Below, piece by piece: positions 33,508-46,741 of a stretch of 64,000 nt of DNA (position 1 is the first letter of the stretch; each line of letters begins with the position of its first letter). This DNA is from Chlorocebus sabaeus (Eukaryota; Chordata; Mammalia; Primates; Cercopithecidae), in NCBI RefSeq assembly GCF_047675955.1, contig NC_132926.1:14327326-14391325 (forward strand). The letters run 5' to 3'. The notes below the pieces were generated by a model. That model worked only from the letters and a program-made list of their open reading frames with translations, did no database searches and was not told the DNA's origin. Made by a program: the position numbers and the translations under genes.

Positions 33508-34325
33508 TAAAGTTTATTTTCTAAATAAGTATTTAGATATTTTAAAAATTATAATTCAACCTCACACTGACTTCATTTATATGGTAGGCTCTAGTTATCT
33601 GAGGATCATTGGAATTTGTCAGAGGCCACTTAAAATCAATACACTTAACAAATGGAAAACTGTTTGATTAGAACTTCATCTTAGAAAAGGAAACCCTGCC
33701 AAAAAGTTTATTTTATCTCATATTTAGGGAAATTCAGGTTACACTTGAAACTATACTCTAGTTGTGAGAATGAACATTGAATTTTCATACACACACAAAA
33801 ACACGACACCACACATTTCGTTCTATCAGCTTCATCAATAGCAAAACACATGCTGTTTTCAGAGATGTCAAAAGAGGAGCATTATATGCATTGTAGAATT
33901 GATGAAACACACAGGACAGTGAAGCATCACTTAGTGTAACGAGTGCAATAGAATAAAAAAGAGCATTTCTGTAAGCAGATGGGATATCTTCATCAAATTT
34001 CCCAGGATCTCTCTTTACGTTTTTTATAATCACCCTCTTTGATGTGCCGATCTTATCACCTTCTTTGTTAATTTTCTCTGCCACCGTGTTTAACTGTGCT
34101 ACCTCAGCCAGATCCATATTTACCAAGGCTTTCCTCTGACACATTCAAGAAGATCCCCACCACCATTTTCCTTGACTTGATAAAATTTCTGTTTTTGGCA
34201 GTAGGTGTAATTTTACTCTGTAAACAATTGTGTTTACGTTGTACTGTAGATGCTCCTAGAAATGACTGAGCACCAGAGAGAAGGAAGAGGAAGGTGTCTG
34301 GCTGCCAGATCCACATCCCAGCTTT

Positions 34326-34500
34326 GAGCCCCTAGCCTCTGTCTCAGTTCTTCCATCTGTAAAAGGGGAGTGCCAATAATGCTACCTAGCTCATACGGTG
34401 TTGTGAAGATAAAACAAGATAATGCACATGGAACAATCAGTCCCTGTTACATTGTGGTCCTCTGAGAGTGCTGGCCATTATTCTGAGTGGGTTTAGACAC
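34326..34500 (+). mobile_element. MIR element
   Basis: CTGTCTCAGTTCTTCCATCT, TGTAAAAGGGGAGTGCCAAT and GATAATGCACATGGAAC fit a MIR 3' half. Confidence 0.75.
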
Positions 34501-35312
34501 CATGTTAAATGGAGAGGGATCTCTGAGTGCAGGACATTTTTATAAGAGCTCGGATAAATGATTAATGATTACTGTCGTCTCAGAACAACTTTAGCTTCCC
34601 TACAAAGCATCCTTACTGAGAGGGGCTTCAATGAACATTTTAGAAGCCATTAATTTTTGTGAAGATCTTGGAATAAAGCTTTTCCTAACATCTCTGAGCA
34701 TACATTGAACTTCTGTAACTGTCGTTTATCAGGAAGCTTAAAGATCTGTACTAGGCTTTCTTTGAATCCAGGCCGATGTGTGTCTGCTCAGATAAAGTCG
34801 TACAAGCAATTGCACTGATGGATCCTGTTCAACCAAATGCCAGGCAGAGCAGAGGCACATGTTTGATTCAGGATGTAAAACCAGGAGCGGAATTCCAAAT
34901 GAATGTGTAATATGCCCAATAATGGTGATTTTATTTTTAAATAAGGAGAGTTTCAAAGCTTGGGTGCAACTCCCCTATTTTTATATCTAAGGCAAGGGAC
35001 GTGAGTAGTTGTTCAATATTTTAAGTGATTTAACCTTGAAACAATTATTTCCTTTTCCTCCTCTTTCAAGCTTCTGGATCAATTTAATTGAAGAGTATCT
35101 ACAGTCTGTAGGGGAAATGATTAAAGGAAATACTGTTGCTATTCACAGGTATTTGTATAGATTTGTTATGGTTTTTCTCAAAACTGCAAAAAACACATAG
35201 TATATAAATAAATGGAATCTTGAGAAAGTGATTGGAATTACAGGTGTCATCTATAACCACTCTTTGTTTTACTGAAAATAGGCTCAAACCTGTTACAGAT
35301 TCACTTATTAAA

Positions 35313-35316
35313 CACA

Positions 35317-35364
<48 letters not shown>
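35313..35364. repeat. (AC)n(AG)n compound microsatellite
   Basis: About 11 AC units followed by about 15 AG units. Confidence 0.95.
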
Positions 35365-35367
<3 letters not shown>

Positions 35368-36711
35368 CAGAAATTAAGAGAAGTATAAAAGATAGCCATA
35401 TTACAGCCCCTCAAATGAATAGATGTTAAGGTTTTGTGGAATTATATCCAGTCTGTGTGTGTGTATGTTGGAGATTGGGGGGTGGGGGACTTGCCTTACC
35501 TTTAATATGTTTTTACAGATAAAAGGAAGTACTCTTAAAACCTAATTCCCAGTACTATTCTTCTTGACTATTCCTAGAGGTGACCATTCTCATGGGTTTA
35601 GTCTCTCTCTCTTTCTCTGGATATATCTCTGGATACATATTCACACATATATATTATACATGTGATTTATTAATGCACAAACATACATATACAGAGATTA
35701 ACATTATAATACTAAATGTAGATTTGAACTGTAAACTCTATGCTAATAAAATTGTCACTTTCATCTTTTTATACATAGGGTTCTATATAAGATTTCACTT
35801 GAGGATAAAGGTCCTTTGCTTAGAAAATTTGCAAACTCCTGAATTACAGCACCTCCAAGACTCTCCTCAGTCTAAATATGTGATTTGGTGCTGCCCCTTC
35901 AAGCTCATTCCTGTTTTGTCTGTTGCTGCCTTCTCTCTGAATTCCATGAACTCAAGCCTTGTCCTTCTTGTAAAACATCCACAGTGTCCTCCTGTGCACC
36001 CTTTACACCGGTTCTCTTTCCAGACTCAAGCATTCCATGAGATTTCTCCTTGCTCTGCTCAGTAGTTGTCCAGGAGGGTGCCCACTGACTCAGATGGCAG
36101 TTTCAGTTCCTCTCTCCTGTTAGGATGCCACCAGCTAACCAGAAGGGGCCTCTCAGGAAAGTCCTTTCCAAAAGCATTTTCAGTCCAATGCGGAAGAAAC
36201 CAAGATTCTCTTGGTTTCACACAATCATTCACTACACCTTGAACTTCTTTGGAAAGGAAGGTTCTGAAAAATATGCCTGTAAAGATCTGGCTTCCTCCAA
36301 AATGAAATGAAACTTCGTATCAGGGGCTTCTGCAAAGCGTGATTTGATGTGCTATGCAAGCCGACAGCCAAACCCTGGCACTGCCTCCACATTTCAGCTC
36401 CATGTGAAAGGTGAGGCCCAGTGAAGCCTATCTGACTGGTCAGTGGGCACTGAGAGGGTAAAGAGAGAGTGGCAAGATGACAGAGCCAGGGAGCTCCAAA
36501 CAGCCAGGCACCCCAGCATCCCAGGAACGCAGTTAGTCCACATCTAATTGAAACCATGTGCAGGTTTGCTTACTCGGGCAAGAAAGAAGGGGACAAGGAA
36601 AGACAGAGTTCATTTTCAAATAAGGATCTGAAATGAAAAGGAATAAACTCGAACTGGCAAAGACTAAAACCACTAATCACCATCGATAAATCTGCTTTTA
36701 AAAAATGTCAT

Positions 36712-36980
36712 GCCAGGCGCGGTGGCTCACGCCTGTAATCCCAGCACTTTGGGAGGCCAAGGCGGGCGGATCACAAGGTCAGGAGATCGAGACCATGGTG
36801 AAACCCCGTCTCTACTAAAAAATAGAAAAAAATTAGCCGGGCGCAGTGGCGGGCGCCTGTAGTCCCAGCTACTTGGGAGGCTGAGGCAGGAGAATGGCGT
36901 GAGCCCGGAAGGCGGAGCTTGCAGTGAGCCGAGATTGCGCCACTGCACTCCAGCCTGGGCGACAGAGCGAGACTCCGTCT

Positions 36981-37019
<39 letters not shown>
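36712..37019 (+). mobile_element. AluYd-type element with long pure A tail
   Basis: A young Alu with many intact CpGs. Where AluY reads GACCATCCTGGCTAACACGG this copy reads GACCATGGTGAAACCC, a clean 12-bp deletion that is diagnostic of the Yd lineage. The A run from 36982 to 37024 is uninterrupted. A duplication ending AAAAATGTCAT lies at about 36701-36711 and 37020-37030. Confidence 0.93.
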
Positions 37020-37026
<7 letters not shown>

Positions 37027-38441
37027 TCATTAGGGGCATTCTGCTGAGAAGAACAGATAGAAATGTTTGCTCAGCTCATTTTATCTTGGTCCACATATGC
37101 CCAATCTGCCATATTTGCATTTATTTGGTATGATCATGGGGCAATTTGTGGTCTCTTAAACTGTTCCCCCCCATTGGCTAATGAGTTTAATGTGAGGATA
37201 ATTTTACTTCCCATCCCATAGATACCTCTCAGCATAAAGCATTAGGGGGTGCCAGTATCTGCTCCTGTCTTACCGCCACTCAATCCCTAGAATCTCTTTT
37301 ATTCAACTTGCTGGAGCTGTAAGCCCATCATATACTTTTAAGTTGCCTCTGGAAGTCACTGGGCTCCTGGCTCCATCGGTCTGAGTGATGAAATAGGCAT
37401 TTTTAATATTTGCTAAACAGGATTGTGGAGAAGGTGAAGTCCCAGCAGGGCTCCCAAGCGGTAACTGCATCTTGTTGTCTCCGGTTAATCATGTACCTAA
37501 TTTGCCAATTATTGACTTGTTCTCGCAAAGGATTTTACTTGACTTGACGTATCAGTAGCAATCAGTGATGAACTGTCAAGCAAACTTGCTCACTGCCTTA
37601 ACCACCCAAGATTCTGACTTGCTGCAACTGCCTCTGAGATTTCCTTGGATGCCTAGCACTATAGCCAGTTCAGATTATTATTTTTCTTCAGTCTGCTACC
37701 TTTCTAGAACTGGGGCTGAGAAAATCTGACACAGTTTGTAGGATTTCAGATATCTGGCAAGGTGCATTAGGCTTAGACTGGACACAAACCATCCCCATAA
37801 GAGTTCAAGTTAGTAGGCTAAGAATGACTTAGATTGACTTTTTTTTTTTTTTTCCTGTCTGTGTCTTTAAAAACCCAATGCATGATGTCAAAACTGCTGC
37901 ATTTAAAGCACAATATAATACCTACCTTTAAAATTGGCAAAGTTTTAGAAACAATAATATTACATTTATGCAAGTGTTCAAGTAAATAAAATGGGCATTT
38001 CCACAATGCTGCTGGTGAGTAGGAGTGTGATTGGTACACATTTTCGGAAGGAAAATTTGGGAATATAAATAAAATCCTTAAGGGTTTATTTTCAAGACAA
38101 GCATTGAGGATACACATGAAGACCAGTCACCAGGGCAGGCCTCATAACATTTTATGTTTAAGTCATTAGGGATCTTCATTGATATTTCTGGTGCTCCTTC
38201 CAGGGGACACCATCTGATGGTACTTCCTCTTCCACTAAAGTTATGATGTGACTGCTTTGGTTGATATGAGAAGGGCTTAAATGATATGTGTGACTTGCAA
38301 GCAGAGTTCTGTAGGAATTGGTACACAATTCTGCATCTACTCCTTTCTTTGTTCCTGATAGTAGAAGTTTCATAGGTCTGTGTCCGTGAATGAGGTTGAC
38401 ATTGAGCAAAGGCCTCGTTAACCTAAGAGGGACATGTGAAG

Positions 38442-38669
38442 CAGGGTTTTCTAACCTCAGCACTGTTAGCATTTGAAGATAGTGTTAATTCTTTGTGTTG
38501 GGGCTTCCCTGTGCACTGCAGGGTGTTTAGCAGCATCCTTGGCCTCTATCCACTAGGTACTAGCAGCAACCTCCTCCCAGCGTACCAGAACTATTTCCAG
38601 GCGTTGTTAAATGTTTCCAGGGTGGGAGTGGTGGCAGGGCAAAATCACACCTGTTTGAGAGCCACTAAT
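38442..38669 (-). mobile_element. MER20 (hAT-Charlie MITE)
   Basis: Antisense MER20: CAGGGTTTTCTAACCTCAGC, GTTTAGCAGCATCCTTGGCC with TCTATCCACTAGGTAC, and the GAGAGCCACTAATG end. Confidence 0.85.
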
Positions 38670-39029
38670 GGTGTAGCATAAACAAGAAGAAAAAAAAAAC
38701 ACCTTTGTTCTTTGAAGCTACCATTATTCCAAGGTTCTTTTTTTTCCCACTGCAATGGATGTGTTTTATTATAGCAAAAATAATATATAAGCATTTAGCA
38801 AAAGGGGGCTGCTTTATATTAGGAGTGTTTTTACTTTTTCCTTTGTTTCTCTGTTTCTGAAACTTCTGCAATGAAATGTAGTTTTTTTCTTTAGAAAGAA
38901 GAAAAAAACTAGAAAATTAATTTATTAAAAAATCGATATTTGCATAATTGCCTATCTATATACAGGATTTGCTAGGGCTATACAGAAATTCTAAGTATAA
39001 TAGAACACTCATACATTATAGCTTTCTAT

Positions 39030-39190
39030 TGTGCTTTAGTTTACAAAGGGTTTTCCCATCTTACCTTTGTTGTTATTGTATAATTACAACAAAGTATTAT
39101 GAAGCAGATTACATAGGTAGAAAAGGAAACTGAAGCTAAGAGAAGTTAAGGGCTATGCTCAAGGTCCCCTGGTTAATGTGTGGCAGAGTC
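39030..39190 (-). mobile_element. MIR fragment
   Basis: GAAAAGGAAACTGAAGCTAA, GAGAAGTTAAGGGC and GTGTGGCAGAGTCTACATTC fit antisense MIR. Confidence 0.6.
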
Positions 39191-40570
39191 TACATTCTGG
39201 ACTTTTTCTCCTATGCCATGTTTTCTCTGTATCTCTATAAAAAGCCAGTTTCAAAAAGTCAACTGGGACAGACTCTGATTCTTGGGAAATTTAAGCAGGT
39301 ATGTAATATCCTTGGACAAGGATACTAAACCTTGTAGGCTCTTGGTCAGAGCATGGCACTCAATAAAATTTAAACAACCATTTCATGTAGCACAGCCAAT
39401 AGAATTTCATATTCTCCCCCCACCCCACCTCTTTCACTTTCTCTTTTTCCAGCTCAAATGAGTCACCTTGGCTTGACTGCCAATCCCCATAGAACTTATG
39501 TTCCTTGATAGGATGTACCAATAAAAATGAGAAATCCTATAATGGTTCGAGACGTCAGTCGCCTATTCCCGCAAAGAGCTAAGCACTGTCTCCTTGAGGA
39601 AATGTATCTCATCAAATGGACATGAATGCATGTAATGACAGCAAATGAATGTAAGAATACATACGGAATCTTTTTCTTTCTTTCTTTCTTTTTTGAAAAC
39701 AGCGCCCCTATATTGTACCTGTCTTGTGAATTTCTAAGCATCGGCACGGTGCCTTGCTTACTTGACCCCTCAACACACAGTGAACTTTCAAACTGGCAGC
39801 TGGACTGAAACCTCAGCACACATCAGCCCATGCCTATTCATTTCCCTTCCCTTGAAATGTGCGATGGGGCTGTCTCTGGAGTGGAGCTATTTTGAGAGGA
39901 CAATCACTAGAACAATCACAGTCTAGGCAGGAGATGGACAGTGCAGCATAGTCACAAAGGAAGAAAAGACATTGTCATTGAGGATTTGAGTCCTGAATGT
40001 CAGAACAGCAGGAAAGCACGGTAAAGTATGTTTCTGCCTGCTGTCCACTGCCACTCAGTTACAGAGAGTTACCAACTTGACTTGCCATGATCATTGGCTT
40101 TTCCATGATTCTGGTTTCCTACAGCATGCAAGAGAAGAGGGCAAGCAGAGTTTTGGGGGTAATGTAGGGAAGAAGCAGTTTTCTTAGCAAAGCTCTTTGC
40201 ATGCAACTGGCTGAGAGGAAAGTTATGCTCAGCTATGCCCGGAGGCATGCTCACACTTACCTCAATAATGCCGATAAATAGATTTCACTACTATAAATCC
40301 TTCATTTTGCTACAGGAGAATTAGTGGAGCCTGAAGGTCAAGGACACCACCTAACAATTTGCGTAATTTCTCAGAGCAGCACCCTGCAGCCTGGCCAGAA
40401 GCTACAGAAATGCGCCAGGGATTCCTTTCAGCTGAACTCCTCTCCTTGTCTTGATGAGGATCTCTTTGAAGAGCAGATATGATTTCTGTTATCAAGAGTT
40501 CTGCTTGGTCAGGGGTTATGTTAACTCATCTCCAAATAATCAGTGTCTAGCCCTATAAATATTTTTTCTG

Positions 40571-40597
40571 GGTGGATGGATGGATGGATGGATGGAG
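40571..40597. repeat. (GGAT)n microsatellite
   Basis: About six GGAT units. Confidence 0.85.
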
Positions 40598-41489
40598 GAC
40601 TCATTGATTACCACGTTACATATTGGTCCCTATAGCACGGGCTGTGTATGATCATAAAAATCTACACAGCTTTCCCTGCTCAAAAAAGAAATAGTCCTTT
40701 TAGTTCTTATATTGATCATTTTAGGCTGTAAAGATGGGATTGCAAATCAGTTTCATCTTGAGAGTCAACAATGGTCGATTGGTAGTGGCTGCCTTGAGAG
40801 TTATATGGGAGCTATGTGTGCACTGGGCTCAGTAAGGAAAAGTGCTGCCATTGATTAGCAATGTCTGCTGTGAGCTAAAGGTAAAGAAATGGTAGCCTGA
40901 CTACTTTGCATTTGCCAATGGTTTTTTTTTTTTAGTTTTAAGTTCTTCCAATTGAATTTTCTAGATGAATTGCCTTTCCAACACATTTCAAAGTCAGCTT
41001 TGACTGGATATATGCATGTTTTGAGTTTTTTCCTAATGTACCTTATGTTCTTCCTGGATTCGAGGGCAAACGAGGCAGGAAAAACCAACTTGTTTTTTTC
41101 ACAGGATATACAATTCTTATTGGAAAAGAAAACCAAACTAGGTAGGTGTTAATTTACCCCAGGTGTTATGTATAATAATAGAACTTCTACCAGAACAAAT
41201 TAAGGGAAGAATGAGAGAAAAAATAATGAAATCCATAATGTAATCCAATCTCTTCATTTCCAAGGCTGTGAATAATCTCACTTTCATAGCACCAAGGACT
41301 TCCCAAGGAACTTAGTACAGGGAAGCCAGAGAGAAACATCTGCTGAATTTTGGTTTATGTTACATTTTTCTTTCATATATAGTGAGATGTCTCCCAGTGA
41401 TATTTTAACAAATTAATCCAATAACCAGAACATCTGAACAGAAAGTACCAGTGATTAACCCCTAAACCTATTTAAGCTGTTTTCATCAG

Positions 41490-42202
41490 GTTGGGATATT
41501 AGCATTTATTTTTTGGAGATAAAATTCACAGGACACTGTGAATAACTGTAAGGTAGCTTTTGTGATTTTACAATGCCGTGGTTTGAGTGTATTCACTATG
41601 TTGGGTAAACCATCACCTCATTTCAGGCCATTACTATCACCACCCCCAAAAACCCCATGGCAGTCAGCCCCAATTCCCAGTTCCTGGCAACCACTAACCT
41701 CCTTTCTGTTTCTGTATATTTGCTTATTCTGGACAATACACATAAATGGAATCATGCAATATGTGGCCTTTGGTATTGGCTTCTTTCACTTTGCATAGTG
41801 TTTCATCCATGTTGTGGCATATAACAATACTCCATTCCTTTCTATATCTGACTAATTTTCCATTGTGCGGCTGTATCACATTCTGTTTAGTCATTCGCCA
41901 GTTGGACATTTGGGTTGTTTCCATTCTTTGGTTATCATAAATAAGACTATGATGAACATCAATATATACGTTTTTGTAAGAAGATGGTGTTTTCAATTTT
42001 CTCTGGGTATACACCTAGAAGTCGAATTGCTCAATCATATGGTAATTCTATGTTTAACTTTGTGAAAAACTCTTTTCCACAACAGCTGCACCATTTCTCA
42101 TTCCCACCAGTAATGTACAAGGGTTCTCATTTCTCCACATTCTTGCCAACATTTTTATTATCCATCTTTTAATTATAGGCATTGTAGTGGGTGTGAAGTG
42201 GC
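41490..42202 (-). mobile_element. Old L1M fragment (ORF2 end and 3'UTR)
   Basis: The antisense L1M 3' end: TCCTGGCAACCACTAACCTC, ACATAAATGGAATCATGCAA, CTGGGTATACACCTAGAAGT, CAACAGCTGCACCATTTCTC. It ends in the TA/CA repeat 110 bases from exon B. In sense orientation to TENM2. Confidence 0.93.
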
Positions 42203-42237
<35 letters not shown>

Positions 42238-42269
42238 TAAAAATATATATACATATACACACACATATA
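42203..42269. repeat. TA/CA microsatellite just past the exon B donor
   Basis: The plus strand shows (TA)n, then (CA)n of about 11 units, then TA/CA mixtures. On the TENM2 strand the CA block reads as a (GU) run roughly 75-100 bases downstream of the exon B 5' splice site. It abuts the end of an old L1 and probably grew from that sequence. Confidence 0.9.
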
Positions 42270-42308
42270 TAATTTTAAAAAAATGCTTGATTACATCAAA
42301 CATGGTCA

Positions 42309-42575
<267 letters not shown>

Positions 42576-43324
42576 TTAGTTCGTTCTATATTTCTGTTTA
42601 ATTACATGCCAGGTTTTTTTTTTTTTTTTTTGCTGTTTTAATATTAAGATTAAACTCATGGCGAGTTTCTTTTTAAGTTACAGCTAAAACATTTAGGTTT
42701 CAAATAACAAAGCTATAAATGCACACCCCAGGACATCTGAAATCTTGGCACAATGCTTTCTAAAATTATGTGATTACTCTTTACTGATCAAATATAATCA
42801 GATCTGGAGCCTGATAAATACATGTAAAGCTTCCAACTATCCCAAATGTGACTGGGATGTAAAAATTACCAGCAGGGGAGGGGAGGGTGATGTTAATTTG
42901 GCACTAAATTTAATTCTTGTAGCCTTTCATTATTCTTTCTAGACACAAATACACTCTGACATTTTCAACAAAAATCAGCCCAGAATAAATAAAACAACTC
43001 AGTAGAAAATGAAGACTTGAAACTCAAGCAGATCTTGAGTTAGAGGGAGAAGTCTAAGAACCTCAGGGAAACAGCATCTCTCCTTCATTGATATTAATGC
43101 ATCTCTGTTGCATTATTTAAAATTGCTTATGTTGAAAATATTGGTTGCCCACACTCAGCATCCTTCAGAACTGTAATAATTGGAATTCTGAAAATATCTA
43201 TTTTTAAAGTGGAGTTCTTAAAAACAATGAACCAGTCAGCACCTCCTATATTTCACGTGTGGTTTCTCTTGCAACCACAGGATTAAGGAAAAGCTGAGCG
43301 TGACTAGCAGTTGCCCAAGAAAAG

Positions 43325-43400
43325 CAAGTTAATCAATCTCTGAGAACTTCATTTTCCTTATCTCTAAAATGGGGGAAAAAATCTCATAGTATAAAAGTCA
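43325..43400 (+). mobile_element. MIR fragment
   Basis: CAATCTCTGAGAACTTCATT and TTCCTTATCTCTAAAATGGG resemble the MIR core. Confidence 0.5.
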
Positions 43401-43739
43401 TTTGTGATTCCTTCAAATCGATTCTGAACTTGGTAAGAAATATAAAATAGTATTCTTCTCTATTCCTAAGAACTTCTGAGCCAACTGAAATCAAACAGAA
43501 AGAACTGAAGTCATTTTTGTTTTGAGAGGAGTATTTTCATTTCTGGAACCCCAATCACTTTGGTGACCTTGTAGATCCAAAAGTTTCTTCAGCTTGATGG
43601 CCCCAGGATGCTCCCCTCGACATTCTGTGAAGGACTAACTCTTCTAAAAATATTTATCTGTCATTTGGCCACCAGATATTGCAAAGGTTTCAGATGATCT
43701 GGAGAAATGAAAAATTGCTAAAGACCGGCCTAAATGGTG

Positions 43740-43830
43740 AGTGAACCTGTCTGACTCTGTCTCTTGGTCCCAGTTTCTCTATGTGTAAAATGGAGAGATG
43801 AGACTTTTGGTTCTCTGAAGGTCTTTCACG
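43740..43830 (+). mobile_element. MIR fragment
   Basis: CAGTTTCTCTATGTGTAAAA and TGGAGAGATGAGAC resemble MIR. Confidence 0.5.
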
Positions 43831-44160
43831 TCTAAATTATAAAAGAAAACCACAGAGTGATTTGAAGATATAAAGTTTTTCCCTCTTATTTTCTTTTACA
43901 TATGAGGTGATTGTTTTTTATGCAGCTCAATACAAAGCCAGCAGGGACTTAAAATAAAGCAAGAGAAACACTGGTTTGGATCTTAAGAATAACCCTTTGA
44001 CCTCTAGGAAAATAAAAGTAGGGAATGAGGTCAGAAAGGGAGTTTGGAAGCCTCCTTCACATCTCATCTTTAAAAAGAAAATAAACAGCCAGAAGTCCTG
44101 AGTGGTTCAGACCTTCAGATGGGGACTAGATGGTTTATTTATCAAACATTCTGAACTTTT

Positions 44161-44489
44161 GTTTTGTTTTGTTTGTTTTTTGAGACAGGATCTCGCTCTG
44201 CTGCCTAGGCTGGAGTGCAGTGGCATGATCTCAGCTCACTGCAGCCTTGACCTCCTGGGCTCAAATGATCCTCCTGCCTCAGCCCCCTCAAAGTAGTTGG
44301 GACTATAGGCATGGACCACCATGCCTGTCAGCTTAATTTTTTTTTCTTTTTTCTTTTTTTTTTTCTTGTAGAGACAAGGTCTCACTATATTGCCCAGGCA
44401 CTGGTCTCAAACTCTTGGGCTTAAGTGATTCTTCAGCTTTGGCCTCCTAAAATGCTGCGATTACCTCTGTGAGCCACCACATCCCGCAG
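44161..44489 (-). mobile_element. AluJ-type element
   Basis: A diverged antisense Alu starting in GTTTT repeats and GAGACAGGATCTCGCTCTGC, with an expanded T-rich linker near 44336-44368 and the end GAGCCACCACATCCCGCAG. GAACTTTT flanks it at 44153-44160 and 44490-44497. Confidence 0.92.
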
Positions 44490-44549
44490 GAACTTTTAAA
44501 TGTTGGCTAACCTTTCTAATGGATACTGATTACTTACCTGCAGGAGGAG

Positions 44550-44769
44550 GAATATGGCATTGTGTTTAAGAGCAGAGACCCTGGGCTGAAATTGCCATGG
44601 TTCAAATCCTAACTTTGATACCGGCTAAATGTATCTTGCTGTGCTTCAGGGTCCTCATGTGTATAGATGGGACACTATTTATTTCACAGGATTGTTATAA
44701 GGTTTTACTGAGTTTAGGCTGTGTAAAGCTCTTAGAATAATTTCTGGCACAAAATAAGTATTGTTACCT
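44550..44769 (+). mobile_element. MIR element
   Basis: GTGTTTAAGAGCAGAGACCC, GGTTCAAATCCTAACTTTG, TTGTTATAAGGTTTTACTGA and TTTCTGGCACAAAATAAGTA cover nearly the whole MIR. Confidence 0.85.
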
Positions 44770-45529
44770 GTAAGGCCCTAAGCCTAAATTGGGTGTTGTT
44801 TATTTGGGGGTTTTGCTGAAATAATGGCATGTCCGGGAGAAACACTTGTTATCACAACAAGTTGAGTAGGAGCTCTCATTAGTATACACTGGAAACTAAA
44901 TTTTACTTTAAAATGCTGCATTTGACACCCCTTCCTTGGGGAAGGGATATAATAAAAAGGAGCTGGTAAGGAAGGGACATAGTAAGAGAGCCGCCTGGGG
45001 AAGAAGAGTGTGTGGGTCTCTGATAGGTACCAAAAGAAACCCCAGCAATCGGCATGGCAACAAGTTAAAGAAATGTTTTATAAATACAAAAAGAAAACTT
45101 TAAAAACATGATTCATCTTTAACTTAATAAGCTGGGCTTTCCTTTATGTCTGTTGGGCTTTCCGGCATTGCTGGTTAATGACAGGATCTGAAAAAGAGGC
45201 AGGAAATCAGCACCCACGAGTGTTCTAATCTACTGTGGAAACCTAAATGGATCGTGATGTCAAGCCAGATGCAGATGCTGGAGATGTGCAAGGGAGATTG
45301 TCTCCAGAGAGCAGCTGTTATGGAAAATTCAGACAAGGAACCCCAAAGCTTCGGTTCTTATAGCAGTGAGGTCCTCTTCCTTTACTACACCCTGGCTTCA
45401 GGACACTGAGTAAATTAGCTCCCACTACCAGCCAGCACAGGCTACTTCTCAGTAGTCACAGTGCCTCCTAGGGTTTTAGATCCTCCCTTCCTCATCCCAT
45501 TCACTAAATAAAGGAGTGCACCTTGGGGA

Positions 45530-45762
45530 TGACAGAAGTCAGAAGTCAGACAGAACTGGGTTTGAATCCTGGCTCTGCTTCTTTCATGTTGTGTGACCTC
45601 TAGCAATTTGCTTAAACTCTCTGGATTTCCAGTAGCTTTTTCTGTAAAATGGGAACAATAGTTCTAACTGCCTTAGAGTGTGTGACAAGTAGAAGTACAC
45701 AAAAGAGACATTAGTATAGTGCCCAGCATGAAATAATAGTGCAATAATTGCTAAGTTCTTAC
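45530..45762 (+). mobile_element. MIR element
   Basis: ACTGGGTTTGAATCCTGGCT, GTGTGACCTCTAGCAATTTG, CTGTAAAATGGGAACAATAG. Confidence 0.85.
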
Positions 45763-46149
45763 ATGGAATGAAAAAAAGGATGCAAAACTATGTGGGAAAG
45801 CATGTGGCTTTCTTTACAGAGTAAGGAATTCTCTAAAAGACAAAAAATAGTGTGTGCACATGTAATATACATGAATGTCTATGTGTCTATTTGTATATAT
45901 CTAGCTCTCTATCAAGAGTCTAATTCTTCTGGAATAGACTCATTTATGGGGACAAGCTTAAAACTGGGAGTCACGGCCTGGTTCAGGTCAAGTGCACCTT
46001 CACACTAAAGCTGTACGTTCCTTTACAACACCACCCCAACCACTCTCCTCAGCCAGACAAATTGTTTTCTCTGTGTTTCTATAGCAATTACACTTTTCTG
46101 CTGCCCACAGCAGTTGTTGTTAGGTATTGTACTTGATTTTGCATGCCTG

Positions 46150-46278
46150 CCTAAGTCTCTGTCTCTGGGTACTGTGCTCCCTGAGGTCAGGCAGAGATGC
46201 AGATTCATCTCTAGGTTCTCTAAGCTTTGCATCTGGCAACTGTAAGTGATCTATAAATGCTTATTGAACTGGATCAAA
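46150..46278 (+). mobile_element. L2 3' end
   Basis: GTGCTCCCTGAGGTCAGGCA, ATCTATAAATGCTTATTGAA fit the L2 terminus, with decay. Confidence 0.55.
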
Positions 46279-46289
46279 CTCTACAAACC

Positions 46290-46741
46290 CATCTGGTGGG
46301 GTATCGTAACCAAACCCCTATGATGACAGGGTAAAGTGAGAGCCTTAACAAAGATTTACTTTGAAAATCTACATGCGTAAGGAAAATGGATATGCTGTCA
46401 TCAAGAATAGGCCAAGGGATACATCCTGCCATGCATGACTCAGCAAGTTTGGAGCACAGGCGCACAGCTCCACTTATTATGTAATCATGCCATGTGAAGT
46501 GCATTAGGTAACCACTCACGTGAGCTTGTGCTTGGCTGGGAGCTACTACTGCCTATAAAAGGTATAACTACCCTGCTGATGCTGTACATACAGCTTGCAC
46601 CCAGGCTTGCACCCAGACTCACTTGTGCCCGGAGAGAGAGAGTAAAGCCGTGTTGAAACTGTCTATGATTCTTCAAGTGTTTTTCCAGCTACCCACCACT
46701 CTCCCACTGACTCCCTTCAGACCTCAGTTAGAACCTGACTA
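46290..46741 (+). mobile_element. LTR-like sequence (ERV family not assigned)
   Basis: About 450 bp with the arrangement of an LTR: a CTATAAAAGG TATA-like box near 46553, an AGTAAA polyadenylation-like signal about 90 bases later and a CCCACTG-rich end. I cannot assign a family, and no clear duplication flanks it. Confidence 0.4.

Noticed and set aside
32969..33667. Frame of 207 codons with Pro/Ser/Leu runs
   Set aside because: It reads through the TTCC repeat into an antisense AluJ.
36727..36983. Two minus-strand frames of about 70 codons
   Set aside because: Both are antisense AluYd translations.
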